From Methanobacteriota archaeon (GTDB lineage Archaea > Thermoplasmatota > Thermoplasmata > RBG-16-68-12), in the NCBI GenBank assembly GCA_005878325.1, contig VBMR01000124.1:1-20900 (forward strand): a DNA stretch of 20,900 nucleotides. Reading direction: 5' to 3'. The position numbers were made by a program, and so were the translations under genes. The notes beneath the pieces are model-generated. The model was not told the DNA's origin, did no database searches, and saw nothing but the letters and a program-made list of their open reading frames with translations. Shown here piece after piece: positions 20,855-20,900 of this stretch; the stretch's first letter is position 1, and every line of letters begins with the position of its first letter.

Positions 20855-20900
20855 GTGGCCGACGATGTCCTCGGCGGGATCGTCGCGACGGCCCGCGTGA
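20855..20900 (+). CDS. Start of an unidentified gene cut by the window edge
   Basis: Fifteen codons beginning with GTG at 20855 (MADDVLGGIVATARV) stay open to the window end. A TATA-like box at the right distance suggests a true leaderless start. The segment vaguely recalls the N-terminus of indole-3-glycerol-phosphate synthase, but 15 residues are too few to assign a family, and it could be spurious. Confidence 0.35.
   Translation, partial: MADDVLGGIVATARV

Overview
The window looks like a GC-rich archaeal chromosome fragment. It encodes transcription factor B, a TrmB-family regulator, an archaeosine-type tRNA-guanine transglycosylase, a KEOPS Pcc1 subunit, a RAD55/KaiC-like ATPase and a DUF835 protein, all archaeal hallmarks. 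Many start codons sit about 25-30 bases downstream of an archaeal TATA-like box, so much of the transcription is probably leaderless. A high-GC euryarchaeal lineage, perhaps Thermoplasmatota, would fit, but that placement is inference. Coding density is very high, and GTG and TTG starts are common.

Layout. The left edge (1-7.6 kb) is central metabolism and basal regulation: a partial FAD-linked oxidase (-), a divergent TrmB-type regulator (+), a two-gene 2-oxoacid:ferredoxin oxidoreductase operon (-), a TFB gene (-), and class II fumarase coupled to a small ABM-domain protein (+). From 7.7 to 11.2 kb the minus strand carries an aldehyde dehydrogenase, an unusual Nudix-HAD fusion and a short O-methyltransferase. 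A perfect hairpin lies between the ABM and aldehyde dehydrogenase genes. From 11.2 to 15.2 kb there are two small genes and a tRNA-modification locus: a MtaB/CDKAL1-type methylthiotransferase, a tRNA-Gln(UUG) gene whose 5' end overlaps the methylthiotransferase stop codon, Pcc1, and convergent TgtA. From 15.3 to 16.5 kb there is a helix-hairpin-helix/RNase H-like nuclease and a MazG-like pyrophosphatase.

The right third (16.5-20.8 kb) is a minus-strand signalling block. In transcription order it holds a RAD55/KaiC-like ATPase, a histidine kinase with a degenerate N-terminal receiver, a REC-DUF835-winged-helix protein whose receiver has lost its middle and its reading frame, an intact single-domain response regulator, and a separate winged-helix protein. 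A new plus-strand gene appears to start at the right edge.

No mobile element, CRISPR array or rRNA was seen. The points most worth a second look are the nested tRNA-Gln with its promoter inside coding DNA, the broken receiver in the signalling block, the Nudix-HAD fusion, and the intergenic dyads at 5690-5713 and 7673-7703.
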